Positions 1 through 7,524 of a stretch of DNA of 15,957 nt are shown piece after piece. The stretch spans positions 1-15,957 of the forward strand of contig JAICVT010000060.1 in assembly GCA_025935235.1 (NCBI GenBank). Reading direction: 5' to 3'. A program made the position numbers and the translations under genes. Origin of the DNA: Ktedonobacterales bacterium. GTDB lineage: Bacteria > Chloroflexota > Ktedonobacteria > Ktedonobacterales > JADMIN01. The stretch's first letter is position 1. Each line of letters opens with the position of its first letter. The notes below the pieces were generated by a model. That model was not told the origin of the DNA and did not search any database. It saw only the letters and a program-made list of their open reading frames with translations.

Positions 1-100
1 GGAACCGTCTGATTGGAGGGAGCGGCTTGCCGGCGGCGCGCTCAGATGCGCGTCCACGATGCCTGCGATGCGCGTGAACGAGCCAGGGAGGATGAACCGA
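1..100. other. Leader upstream of the M28 peptidase gene
   Basis: GC-rich sequence before the chosen peptidase start. I see no convincing -35/-10 pair and no other gene here. An in-frame ATG at 59 and another at 68 could extend the peptidase, but they lack a Shine-Dalgarno sequence. Confidence 0.4.
86..91 (+). promoter_or_regulatory. Shine-Dalgarno GGGAGG deciding the peptidase start
   Basis: GGGAGG lies 9 nt before the ATG at 101. The ATG at 92 touches it directly and the ATGs at 59 and 68 lie upstream of it. The protein from 101 begins MKRQRF, a normal signal-peptide n-region. Confidence 0.7.
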
Positions 101-1990
101 ATGAAGCGTCAGCGATTCACGATGCTGCTAGTCGTCGCGCTGAGTCTGGCGGCGCTCGCCTCATCCTTCGCGCCGGGCGTGACCGCGAGCGTCGCGGCCG
201 CGCCTGACATCCCGCAATCTGTGCAGCCCGCGCCCGCTAGCCCGCCAGTGGACTTCCCGACGGTGGACCCCAGCTACATCTACAACCAGCTCTTCTACAT
301 GGTGACGCACTTCCAGCGGCGTGAGGCGGGCTATGACAACAATCAGCCCGTCAGCGTGAATGGCCATGACGAGTTCGCCGCCTACTGGCAGGCCGAGATG
401 CTGCGCGACTTGCAGGGCTTCGGCGCACAGGCTCGCCATGATGCCTTCCACGTGGATGGCTGGCAGGGACGGCCCGCGACGGTGGAGGCTTTCAACGTCG
501 AGGTGACCGTGCCGGGCGTGACGCATCCCGAGCAGGTGGTGGTGATCGGCTGCCACTACGATGGCGAGGCCAGCTCCACGCAGTCGGCCAACGACGACGG
601 CAGCGGCTGCGCCATCGAACTGGGCGTGGCGAAGGCGCTGGCGACCTACTGGCGGACCAACCACCTCTACCCCGCGCGCACGCTGCGCTTCGTTATCTAT
701 GATGCTGAGGAGCAGGGCATCTTCGGCTCATTCCACTACGTCAACCAGACCGTCAACGGCGATCTGGGCAACATCGTGGCGATGCTCAACGAGGAGCAGA
801 ACGGCATCGGCTATCCGCTGCGCTTCCTGGGCAAGACGAGCAATCCGCTGCTGCCGACCACCCTCTGGATGACGCCGCTGACTAACAACCAGGCGTACAA
901 CGATACCCAGAGCTTCACCAGCGCGCAGACGCAGGCCATCACCGCCTTCCGCTCGCTGATGCAGCAGGATGCGCCCACCGCGTTCGCCGCCTTCCGCCAG
1001 CTCGGCTACGGCAGCCTGACCTATCGCAACGACCAGAATCAGCCGGTGACGCAGCAGATCTTCACGCCGCAGGATCTGCAATACACGCCCGAGGCCGACG
1101 ATAACCTCGGTGGCAGCGACAACTATCCCTTTGCGCTGGCGGGCCTGCCAACGGCCACGTTCATCGGCAACTACTCCTACTACGACCAGAATCCGCCGCC
1201 GTGGTCCTATCCCTACGACCAGCCGCAGGACACCATCCAGCTGATGAACGTCTTCGCCAGCGGCTCGGAGGCCGAGGCTAAGGCGCTCGATCTCTCGCTG
1301 GCGCTGCCGGGGATGCTGACGACCTGGGCACTGGCGCAGCCCGCCGTGCTGGGCTTCGCTGCGGCGGACGGCAAGCCGCTGGCGGCGATCAGCGACATCG
1401 CCTCGACCACCCCCGGCGCCGCGATCGCGCTGGACGCCTCCGCCTCGTATGATCCGACCAATCCTGGCGCGACGCTGACCTATAGCTGGAGCTTCGGCGA
1501 TGGCGGGCGCGCGACCGGTGTGGCGACCCAGCATGCCTGGGCCAGCGCGGGCGACTATCCGCTGTCGCTGACGGTCAGCGACGCCTCCGGCTCGCGCACC
1601 ATCACCAAGACCATTCACGTCACCACATCGCCTGTGGTCATCACGAACCCCTATCAGGGCTTCCCGCAGGATGGCCGACCACGGGCCAACCCGGCGGTGA
1701 CACTGCCCCAGCCAGAGAACACGTCGCCGCTCGGCGGCTCCTCCAGCACAGGGACGCCGGGAGTTGCGGCGCCAGGGTGGCTGTGGGCGTTGGTGGCGAT
1801 CCTGGCCATCATCGCACTGGCGGCGATCGCGTTCGGCGTCAGCATGGCGCGGCGGCCCGCGATGAACACAGCGGCAGGCGTCGTCTCGCCAGCCGAGGCT
1901 GAGCGGCAGCGACGTGAGCAGGCGGTGCGCGGGCTGCTCACCCCTCGCTCGCCCGACCAGCGCCCACCGGAGGGGAGCGGCAGCGAATAG
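101..1990 (+). CDS. Secreted, membrane-anchored M28-family zinc peptidase with PKD domain
   Basis: A 629-residue protein resembling M28 (aminopeptidase Y/S-like) metallopeptidases. Residues 1 to about 34 form a signal peptide (MKRQRF, then a hydrophobic Leu/Ala/Val core). The peptidase core spans roughly 60-390: GCHYD (His152), NDDGSG (Asp165/166) and DAEEQG (Glu203/204) match the first zinc ligands and the catalytic Glu. The fourth ligand region reads LNEEQNGIG (230-236), where family members usually have Asp. The last ligand motif, usually SDHxPF, reads SDNYPF with Asn341 in place of His. A PKD domain follows (about 426-507, motif YSWSFGDG), then a Pro/Ser-rich linker, one membrane helix (about 558-582) and a charged cytoplasmic tail. 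It probably acts outside the cell on peptides while tethered to the membrane. The changed ligands mean activity cannot be assumed. It is convergent with the zinc-ribbon gene and appears monocistronic. Confidence 0.88.
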   Translation: MKRQRFTMLLVVALSLAALASSFAPGVTASVAAAPDIPQSVQPAPASPPVDFPTVDPSYIYNQLFYMVTHFQRREAGYDNNQPVSVNGHDEFAAYWQAEMLRDLQGFGAQARHDAFHVDGWQGRPATVEAFNVEVTVPGVTHPEQVVVIGCHYDGEASSTQSANDDGSGCAIELGVAKALATYWRTNHLYPARTLRFVIYDAEEQGIFGSFHYVNQTVNGDLGNIVAMLNEEQNGIGYPLRFLGKTSNPLLPTTLWMTPLTNNQAYNDTQSFTSAQTQAITAFRSLMQQDAPTAFAAFRQLGYGSLTYRNDQNQPVTQQIFTPQDLQYTPEADDNLGGSDNYPFALAGLPTATFIGNYSYYDQNPPPWSYPYDQPQDTIQLMNVFASGSEAEAKALDLSLALPGMLTTWALAQPAVLGFAAADGKPLAAISDIASTTPGAAIALDASASYDPTNPGATLTYSWSFGDGGRATGVATQHAWASAGDYPLSLTVSDASGSRTITKTIHVTTSPVVITNPYQGFPQDGRPRANPAVTLPQPENTSPLGGSSSTGTPGVAAPGWLWALVAILAIIALAAIAFGVSMARRPAMNTAAGVVSPAEAERQRREQAVRGLLTPRSPDQRPPEGSGSE

Positions 1991-2011
1991 GGCGAGAACC
2001 TCTCCCCCTGC

Positions 2012-2032
2012 CCCCTCCCCTTCAGGGAGGGG
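2012..2032. repeat. C/G-rich hairpin behind the peptidase gene
   Basis: CCCCTCCC at 2012-2019 pairs perfectly with GGGAGGGG at 2025-2032 around a 5-nt loop, 22 bases after the peptidase stop. The flanking GGCGAGAAC also occurs inside the larger repeat copy at 2951-3062, so this is probably a diverged piece of the same family. There is no T-run, so it is at best a weak terminator. Confidence 0.6.
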
Positions 2033-2095
2033 AACCCGTGGCAGGGCGATCAGGCGGTTGGCACATGGGCGATCAGCAACTGATGAGCGCGCCGA

Positions 2096-2144
2096 TAGCT
2101 CCCCTCTCCCGCACAGCGGGGGAGGGGCTGGGGGTGGGGGCGCT
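2096..2144. repeat. Dispersed repeat, half-unit copy
   Basis: These 49 bases match 4683-4731 in the same orientation with a single difference that I can find, and match 2951-2999 in reverse complement. The unit contains GCTCCCCTCTCCCGCACAGC followed by a G-rich arm, so it can fold into a hairpin. It ends 2 bases from the zinc-ribbon gene's stop, between two convergent genes, and may serve as a bidirectional 3' end. Confidence 0.85.
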
Positions 2145-2146
2145 GC

Positions 2147-2812
2147 CTATAGAAACACCAGCGCGATGGCGCCCAGCGCGAGCAGGATGCTGACGGCAAG
2201 GAAAACAATGCCCAGCGTCAGGCGCGTCGAGCGCGACATGCCAGCCTGCTGGGGTGCGGCGACTCCCCGGCTGCCATATTGTGGGGCATAAGAGCGCGCG
2301 TAGGGGTCGTTGTTGGCGTAGGGGTTGCGCGCGGCGGCCATCGTCGGCGTCTCGGGCAGCGCCTCGGTGTAGGCGTTGCGGTCGTCGTCATCCCAACCAG
2401 CAACGCCGCCGACCTGATAGCGTCCGCCGCCGGGCTGCGAGCCGGGCCGCGCGCCAGGACCAGAGGGCGGCGCGTTGACTGGCGAGCCGCACTGCCCGCA
2501 GAAGGTCTCCGTGCCGATGATGCGCGCGCCACAGACGCCGCAGAAGCGTCCGGTAGACATCGTCCCGCCGGGGTTCGGGCCAGAGCGCGCCGCGCGGGTC
2601 GCCTGCGCCGCAACAGTGGAGGCGCGGTCGGCGCCGGGTCCGCTGGCGGAGTAGCGCGGCGGAGGCGGCGGCGAGAGCGCGGGATCAGCCGCGCGCGTCT
2701 CGCCATACGAGGGGGCGTCGTCGTACAGATCGGCTGGCGCTTGCCATCCACAGTTGCGGCATACCCCTCGACCGTCAACCGCGTCCGCGCCACAGCGCTC
2801 ACACGTCCCCAC
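2147..2812 (-). CDS. Double zinc-ribbon protein with C-terminal membrane anchor
   Basis: A 221-residue protein of unknown function, read from a GTG start. Two zinc ribbons are visible: Cys4/Cys7...Cys18/Cys21 (CERCG...CRNCG) and Cys91/Cys94...Cys105/Cys108 (CGVCG...CGQCG). Between and after them lie low-complexity Pro/Ala/Gly/Tyr-rich stretches, including a run of six prolines at about 48-53. The last 24 residues (about 198-221) form one hydrophobic helix running to the C-terminus, so it looks tail-anchored with the ribbons in the cytoplasm. Bacterial zinc-ribbon plus membrane-helix proteins of this kind are common and mostly uncharacterised. An in-frame ATG at 2854 would add 14 residues but has no Shine-Dalgarno. 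The gene stands alone, convergent with the peptidase gene. Confidence 0.78.
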   Translation of the reverse strand: MGTCERCGADAVDGRGVCRNCGWQAPADLYDDAPSYGETRAADPALSPPPPPRYSASGPGADRASTVAAQATRAARSGPNPGGTMSTGRFCGVCGARIIGTETFCGQCGSPVNAPPSGPGARPGSQPGGGRYQVGGVAGWDDDDRNAYTEALPETPTMAAARNPYANNDPYARSYAPQYGSRGVAAPQQAGMSRSTRLTLGIVFLAVSILLALGAIALVFL

Positions 2813-2821
2813 AGAGCATCG

Positions 2822-2826
2822 CCTCC
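2822..2826 (-). promoter_or_regulatory. Shine-Dalgarno GGAGG for a GTG start
   Basis: On the minus strand GGAGG lies 9 nt before the GTG at 2812, giving a protein starting MGTCERCG. The upstream ATG at 2854 has no comparable site, which favours the GTG. Confidence 0.6.
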
Positions 2827-2950
2827 ACGCAAATGGGCCTATCGCTTTGGGCATGATTCAGGCGTGATTCAGGAATGGCGCACGGCGCGCACGCCTGTCG
2901 CCGTCAGTATAGCGCTCAATGTGGCGGCGCGCAACTTTGGCGGGCGGCTG

Positions 2951-3062
2951 GCCCCCACCCCCAACCCCTCCCCGCTGTGCGGGAGCGGGGAGCTACGGGC
3001 AGGAGCGGCGGGCGAGAACGCTCCGGCTCCCTCGCCCTCTGGGAGAGGGCTGGGGTGAGGGC
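2951..3062. repeat. Dispersed composite repeat, copy A (inverted relative to copy B)
   Basis: About 112 bp made of two hairpin-forming halves: GCCCCCACCCCCAACCCC... with a GCTGTGCGGGAG core, then CTCCGGCTCCCTCGCCC ending in CTGGGGTGAGGGC. It is the reverse complement of 4616-4728 with about eight differences by eye, including one indel. Most differences cluster at about 3008-3020, between the halves. It ends 2 bases from the aldehyde dehydrogenase stop codon. Translations such as TPNPSPLCGSGE and APSPSGRGLG come from this repeat and are not genes. Confidence 0.9.
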
Positions 3063-3064
3063 CG

Positions 3065-4558
3065 CTACCGCAGGTTGATCCAGGCGGTCTTGATCTGCGT
3101 GTAGGCGTCGAGGACGGCGTGGCCCATTTCGCGGCCATAGCCGCTCTGGCGATAGCCGCCAAAGGGCGCGGCGGCGTCGAACTGGTTGTAGGTGTTGACC
3201 CACACCACGCCCGACTTCAGCAGCGACACCATCTTGTGCGCCTTCTTGATGTCGCTCGTCCAGACGCCCGCCGCCAGGCCGTAGATCGAGCGGTTGGCGC
3301 GCGCGGCGACCTCCTCGATCTCTTCGAAGGGCAGCGCCACGACGACCGGCCCGAAGATCTCCTCGCGCGCCACGGTCATCTCGTCCGTCACCTGATCGAG
3401 CACCGTCGGGCGCAGGAAGAAGCCATCGGCCAGATCGCCGCCGACCCGCTCGCCGCCCGCGCGCGCTGTCGCGCCCTCGCGCCTGCCCGTTTCGATATAG
3501 CCCGAGACGCGGTCGAGTTGCTCCTGCGTGATGACCGGTCCCATCTCGGTCGCCGGATCAACGCCCTCGCCCACCTTCATCGCCGCTGCTGCCTCGGCCA
3601 TCTGGCTGATTGTCTCGTCGTAGATGCTCTGGTGGACGAAGAGGCGGCTGCCCGCCGTGCAGATCTGGCCGGAATTGAAGTAGATGGCAGTCAGCGCACC
3701 GCGCACCGCCCACTTCAGATCGGCGTCGGGGAAGATGATGTTCGGCGATTTGCCGCCCAGCTCCAGCGTGATCTTCTTCAGGTTGCCCGCGCTGGCCTGC
3801 AAGATCTTCTTGCCGACCTCGGTCGAGCCGGTGAAGGCGATCTTGTCCACATCCAGGTGCGCCGCCAGCGCCGCGCCCGCCGTGTGGCCATAGCCCGGCA
3901 CGATGTTGACCACGCCATCGGGGAAGCCCGCCTCACAGATCAGCTCGCCGATGCGCAACGCCGTCAGCGGCGTCTGCTCGGCTGGCTTCAGGATGACCGT
4001 GTTGCCAGCCGCCAGCGCGGGGGCCAGCTTCCACGAGGCCATCTGCATCGGGAAGTTCCACGGGATGATCTGGCCGACGACGCCCAGCGGCTCGCGCAGC
4101 GTGTAGGTCAGCATGTTGGGGATCGAGACGGGGATTGTCTCGCCCTCGATCTTGGTCGCCCAGCCCGCGAAATAGCGGAAGTGGTCGGCGGTCAGCGGCA
4201 CATCGCTGGCTTTGGAGTATTTGATCGGCTTGCCATTGTCGAGCGTCTCCAGCATCGCCAGCTCGTCGGCGTGCTCCTCGATCAGCTCGGCCACGCGCCA
4301 CAGCAGTCGCCCGCGCTGCGAGGGCGTCATCTTCGGCCACGGCCCGCTCTCGAAGGCTTTGCGCGCCGCCGCCACCGCGCGATTGATGTCCTCTGCGTCG
4401 CCCTCAGCGACATGCGCCAACACTTTGCCCGTCGCCGGGTTGAGCGTCTCGAAGGTCTTGCCGCTGGCCGCCTCGACCCACTGCCCGCCAATCAGCATCT
4501 TGACTGGCTGCTGGCGCAGAAATGCGCTCTCTATCGTCTCGCTCGCGCTGGTGGTCAT
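3065..4558 (-). CDS. NAD(P)-dependent aldehyde dehydrogenase
   Basis: A 497-residue protein of normal length for the ALDH superfamily (class 1/2, betaine/phenylacetaldehyde-type). Visible residues: Asn168 in IPWNFP, Lys191 in KPAEQTP, the cofactor loop FTGSTEVG (242-249), the general base Glu266 in LELGGKSPN, the catalytic Cys300 in SGQICTAG, and Glu400 in EEIFGPV. It oxidises an aldehyde to an acid in the cytoplasm. The start at 4558 is preceded by GGAG 7 nt upstream; an upstream ATG at 4585 lacks one. It is the last gene of the aromatic cluster. It could be the ring-cleavage semialdehyde dehydrogenase (the job of the PaaZ aldehyde dehydrogenase domain or BoxD), or it could make benzoate or phenylacetate from the aldehyde; sequence alone does not decide. 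It is bracketed by inverted repeat copies, so it may have been added to the cluster separately. Confidence 0.95.
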   Translation of the reverse strand: MTTSASETIESAFLRQQPVKMLIGGQWVEAASGKTFETLNPATGKVLAHVAEGDAEDINRAVAAARKAFESGPWPKMTPSQRGRLLWRVAELIEEHADELAMLETLDNGKPIKYSKASDVPLTADHFRYFAGWATKIEGETIPVSIPNMLTYTLREPLGVVGQIIPWNFPMQMASWKLAPALAAGNTVILKPAEQTPLTALRIGELICEAGFPDGVVNIVPGYGHTAGAALAAHLDVDKIAFTGSTEVGKKILQASAGNLKKITLELGGKSPNIIFPDADLKWAVRGALTAIYFNSGQICTAGSRLFVHQSIYDETISQMAEAAAAMKVGEGVDPATEMGPVITQEQLDRVSGYIETGRREGATARAGGERVGGDLADGFFLRPTVLDQVTDEMTVAREEIFGPVVVALPFEEIEEVAARANRSIYGLAAGVWTSDIKKAHKMVSLLKSGVVWVNTYNQFDAAAPFGGYRQSGYGREMGHAVLDAYTQIKTAWINLR

Positions 4559-4615
4559 CGCTCTTCTCCTGATTGTTGGCGGCACTCTATGATGCAGGCA
4601 TGGCGCGCGGCGCGA

Positions 4616-4728
4616 GCCCTCACCCCAGCCCTCTCCCAGAGGGCGAGGGAGCCGGAGGGTGAACGCACACCGCTCCTGCCCGTAGCTCCCCTCTCCCGCA
4701 CAGCGGGGGAGGGGTTGGGGGTGGGGGC
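4616..4728. repeat. Dispersed composite repeat, copy B (inverted relative to copy A)
   Basis: 113 bp, reverse complement of 2951-3062 at roughly 93% identity by eye. It fills most of the 171-bp gap between the ligase stop and the aldehyde dehydrogenase start and touches the ligase stop codon. Its half at 4683-4731 also matches 2096-2144 almost perfectly. Both halves form G/C hairpins, so it may attenuate transcription into the dehydrogenase gene. Confidence 0.9.
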
Positions 4729-4729
4729 G

Positions 4730-6421
4730 CTATCCCTGCTGGGTGAGCGCCCGCCGCAACATGAAGCGCTGGATCTTGCCGGTTGCCGTCTTGGGCAGCT
4801 CCGCCACAAACTCCGTCCACTGTGGCGCCTTGTAGGGCGCGAGCTGCGTTCTGACCGATTCGGTGATCTCCTGCCCCAGCGCGTCCGACGGCTCATAGCC
4901 CTCCTTCAGCACGACGTAGGCCTTGGGCTTGATAAGATCGTTCTCGTCAGGCGCGCCGATCAGCGCGCACTCCAGCACGGCGGGATGCGCGATCATCACG
5001 CCTTCCACCTCGGCGGGCGAGACCCAGCGCCCACCCACGCGCAGCATGTCATCGGCGCGCCCGGCGTACCAGTAGTAGCCGTCCTCGTCCTGATAGTAGG
5101 TGTCGCCGGTTGAGATCCAGCGCCCCTGGATGACATCTTTGGTCTTCTCGTGCTTGTTCCAGTAGTAGGCGGTCGTGCTGTCGCCGTTGATGTGTAGCGT
5201 CCCCAGCTCGCCCTGCGGAACTGGCTGGTCGTTCTCATCCACGATGCGCGCCTCGTAGCCCGGCACGAGCTTGCCCGTGCTGCCGGGGCGGATGTCGCCG
5301 GGACGGTTGCTGATGAAGATGTGCAGGATCTCGGTGCTGCCGATGCCATCGAGGATGTCAACGTGGAACTTGTCCTGCCAGCGCCGCAGGATGTCGGCGG
5401 GCAGCGCCTCGCCCGCCGAGACGCACGCGCGCACCGAGGAAAAGTCGAAGCGCTTGTCGGCGTCGGGCAGCGCCAGCATCGCGGCGTAGACTGTCGGCAC
5501 GGCGAAGAACAGCGTCGGTCGCGCCTGCTGCACGAGGTTGAAGAGGTCTTCGGGCGCCGGTCGCCCAGAGTGGTGGACGGCGGCGCCGCCGACGCCAAAC
5601 GGGAAGTACAGCCCGTTGCCCAGACCATAGGCGAAGAAGAGCTTGGAACTGGAGAACGCGATGTCGTTCTCACTGATACCGAGAATCGGCTTGGCGTAAT
5701 ACTCTGTGCAGAAGGTCATGTCGTGCTGAAGATGCACGCAGCCCTTGGGGAAGCCCGTGCTGCCGGAGCTGTAGAGCCAGAACGCGCTGTCGTCTTTGCT
5801 GGTGGCGGCGGCGGTGAGCGTCGAAGACTGCGCCGCGCGCCACTCGTCGTAGTCGTGCAGTGTCACCGCGCCAGCGGCGGTCGCCAGCGTCTGCGCCTGC
5901 GCGGCGGCCTCAGTGGACGGGCGGCGACTGAAGAGTCCGCGCTTCGCGGGCGACTCGCTCGCCGCCTGCCGCTCCAGTCCCACGACGACCACATGGCGCA
6001 GGTAGTGGAGCTGCGGCAGGATGCTCTGCACGCCCGCCCACACGGCCGCGTGAATCAGCAGCACTTTGGCGCGGCTGTCTTCGAGGATGTAGACGAAGTC
6101 GTCGGGGCGCATCAGCGTATTGCTGGGAACGGGAACCGCGCCGATCTTGATCGCGCCGAAGAAGGTGGTCGCGAAGGCCGGTGAGTCGAGCAGCGCCATC
6201 GCCACTCGCTGCTCCATCTCCACCCCCAGTGCGCGCAGCCCGTTGCCCACCTGGTTGGCCTGCGCGGCGATCTCGGCGTAGGTGTAGGCCTTGCCCTCGT
6301 GGATGACAGCCGTCTTCGCGCCACGCCCCGCCGCAAGGTTGCCATCCAGAAAGGCGCTGGCGGCGTTGAACTGATCGGGAATCGACACGACTGGAACAGA
6401 GATCGGAACCGGTGTGGCCAT
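4730..6421 (-). CDS. bclA: Benzoate-CoA ligase family (AMP-forming aryl-CoA synthetase)
   Basis: A 563-residue member of the ANL superfamily. Visible motifs: the P-loop SSGSTGFPKG (218-227); the substrate-pocket region FSSSKLFFAYGLGNGLYFPF (256-275), typical of benzoate-CoA ligases; GSTEILHIFISNRPGD (361-376), also characteristic of that group; STGD (437-440); the hinge region GRADDMLRVGGRWVSP; and the adenylation lysine Lys549 in KTATGKIQ. It should join benzoate or a close aryl acid to CoA using ATP. It does not resemble PaaK, the usual phenylacetate-CoA ligase. The chosen ATG has GAGGG about 10 nt upstream; ATGs at 6445 and 6466 are possible but weaker. It lies 93 bp after the hydratase gene, on the same strand. 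The exact substrate is unproven. Confidence 0.92.
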   Translation of the reverse strand: MATPVPISVPVVSIPDQFNAASAFLDGNLAAGRGAKTAVIHEGKAYTYAEIAAQANQVGNGLRALGVEMEQRVAMALLDSPAFATTFFGAIKIGAVPVPSNTLMRPDDFVYILEDSRAKVLLIHAAVWAGVQSILPQLHYLRHVVVVGLERQAASESPAKRGLFSRRPSTEAAAQAQTLATAAGAVTLHDYDEWRAAQSSTLTAAATSKDDSAFWLYSSGSTGFPKGCVHLQHDMTFCTEYYAKPILGISENDIAFSSSKLFFAYGLGNGLYFPFGVGGAAVHHSGRPAPEDLFNLVQQARPTLFFAVPTVYAAMLALPDADKRFDFSSVRACVSAGEALPADILRRWQDKFHVDILDGIGSTEILHIFISNRPGDIRPGSTGKLVPGYEARIVDENDQPVPQGELGTLHINGDSTTAYYWNKHEKTKDVIQGRWISTGDTYYQDEDGYYWYAGRADDMLRVGGRWVSPAEVEGVMIAHPAVLECALIGAPDENDLIKPKAYVVLKEGYEPSDALGQEITESVRTQLAPYKAPQWTEFVAELPKTATGKIQRFMLRRALTQQG

Positions 6422-6467
6422 GCTCGACAACCCTCTTCTTCTCATCCGCTCTGATGATGCGACCACT

Positions 6468-6492
6468 CCCCCTCTCCGCGTGGGAGAGGGGG
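6468..6492. repeat. 10-bp-stem hairpin between hydratase and ligase genes
   Basis: CCCCCTCTCC at 6468-6477 pairs perfectly with GGAGAGGGGG at 6483-6492 around a 5-nt loop. The identical 10-base arms form the terminator at 11730-11754, and on the minus strand both are preceded or flanked by CCTCACCC, so they belong to one family. No T-run follows on the minus strand, so read-through into the ligase gene is likely, perhaps with attenuation or RNA processing. Confidence 0.8.
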
Positions 6493-6514
6493 CTGGTGGG
6501 TGAGGTTCTCCGCG

Positions 6515-7315
6515 CTAGCGCCCTTTGAAGACTGGCGTGCGCTTCTCGACGTAAGCGGCGATGCCCTCTTTGGCGTCCTCGCTCTGGAAGCACAACTGCT
6601 GCAGCTCGCGCTCGATGGCCAGCGCCTCCGAGAAGGCGACCTCGGAGCCTGACTGCACCGACCGCTTCAGGCGACCCACCGCTTTCGACGACTTGCTGGG
6701 CGGGCAGAAGCCACGCGCGTACTCCATCACCTTATCCCAGTAGCCCTCGGACTCGTAGATGTAGTTGATGAGACCCAGCTCCTGCGCCTCCTCGAACGAC
6801 ATCAGCCGCGCCTCAGCCATTAGCTCAATCGCCTTGTTCTTGGGCAGGGCGCGCGCCATGCGCTGCGTGCCGCCGGTGCCGGGCAGCACCCCCAGACCCA
6901 GCTCTGGCAGCCCCACCTTGCCGGCGCCCTGGCGCGCGATGCGGATGTCGCAGGCCAGCGCAATCTCCAGCCCGCCGCCGACCGTGTGGCCGTTGAGCGC
7001 CGCGATCACCAGTTTGGGCGTCTGCTCCAGGCGGGTCAGCGTCTCGTTGGCGTGCAGGCAGAAGTAATACTTGAAGGTCGGCGTCACCGCGTTGAGCATG
7101 CTGATCTCAGCGCCTGCCGAGAAGAACTTGTCGCCCGCGCCGCGCAGCATGATGACATGCACATTTTCGTCGAAGCGCGCCTTGAGGATCGCCGCGTCGA
7201 GCTGGCTCATCATCTCATAGCTGTAGGTGTTGGCCGGGGGATTGGTCAGTTCGATGATGCCCACGCCGTCGGTCACGGTGTAGTTCACCAGAACCTTCTC
7301 GCTCACGGTGGTCAT
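6515..7315 (-). CDS. Enoyl-CoA hydratase/isomerase (crotonase family)
   Basis: A 266-residue crotonase-fold protein of normal length. The oxyanion-hole region FFSAGAE (64-70) and GHTVGGGLEIALACD (109-123) are intact. Both catalytic glutamates of true hydratases are present: Glu138 in GLPELGLG and Glu164 in KAIELM, so hydration of an enoyl-CoA is expected rather than only isomerisation. It is much shorter than BoxC (about 550 residues) and closer in size to PaaF. In this cluster it probably acts on CoA intermediates after ring opening. It starts inside the stop of the preceding zinc-protein gene (ATGA overlap), pointing to translational coupling with the oxygenase genes. Confidence 0.92.
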   Translation of the reverse strand: MTTVSEKVLVNYTVTDGVGIIELTNPPANTYSYEMMSQLDAAILKARFDENVHVIMLRGAGDKFFSAGAEISMLNAVTPTFKYYFCLHANETLTRLEQTPKLVIAALNGHTVGGGLEIALACDIRIARQGAGKVGLPELGLGVLPGTGGTQRMARALPKNKAIELMAEARLMSFEEAQELGLINYIYESEGYWDKVMEYARGFCPPSKSSKAVGRLKRSVQSGSEVAFSEALAIERELQQLCFQSEDAKEGIAAYVEKRTPVFKGR

Positions 7316-7524
7316 GCGGTGTCTCCTTTGTCTCCGGTATCTCCGTTGCGGGTCTGAAACACGTCCAGGATGGCGTCGTCTTTGACAAACTCAAACGGGG
7401 TGTGGCAGCGCTGGCAATACATCTGCACCGTCAGCAGCTGCGGGCCAAACAGGGCGAGTGGCTCCGTCTCCTCCGCGCCGCAATAGGGGCACGGAGCGTG
7501 CGCGCGCTCCTGCGCCTGTGTCAT
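7312..7524 (-). CDS. paaD: PaaD C-terminal zinc-binding domain as a separate 70-residue protein
   Basis: The 70-residue product contains CPYCG (12-16) and CQRC (37-40) followed by HTPFEFVK. This matches the C-terminal zinc domain of full-length PaaD, which in E. coli reads CPRCAS...CDSCREPFDYFK. The usual N-terminal MIP18/DUF59 domain is absent here and is encoded separately at 8562-8915. The gene overlaps the paaC stop and the hydratase start through ATGA junctions on both sides, so it is clearly a real, co-translated gene. The tail is acidic and repetitive (GDTGDKGDTA). Its likely role is to work with the DUF59 half in maturing the oxygenase system. The split is seen; the joint function is inferred. 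Confidence 0.82.
   Translation of the reverse strand: MTQAQERAHAPCPYCGAEETEPLALFGPQLLTVQMYCQRCHTPFEFVKDDAILDVFQTRNGDTGDKGDTA

Noticed and set aside
59..100. Longer N-terminus of the peptidase from the ATG at 59
   Set aside because: It lacks a ribosome site and would put 14 extra residues before a normal signal peptide; GGGAGG supports the ATG at 101.
2279..3058. Plus-strand open frame over the zinc-ribbon gene and repeat A
   Set aside because: Its product is Arg/Ala/Gly-rich and ends in the repeat-derived peptide TPNPSPLCGSGE; the opposite strand has clear zinc-ribbon motifs and a membrane anchor.
2951..4728. Composite transposon carrying the aldehyde dehydrogenase gene
   Set aside because: The flanking inverted copies contain no transposase, I could not identify target-site duplications, and related copies occur at other gene ends.
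3119..5113. Long plus-strand open frame opposite the dehydrogenase and ligase genes
   Set aside because: It runs antisense to two well-recognised genes and through repeat copy B, is Arg/His/Leu-rich without any domain, and has no ribosome site. It is a GC-driven shadow.
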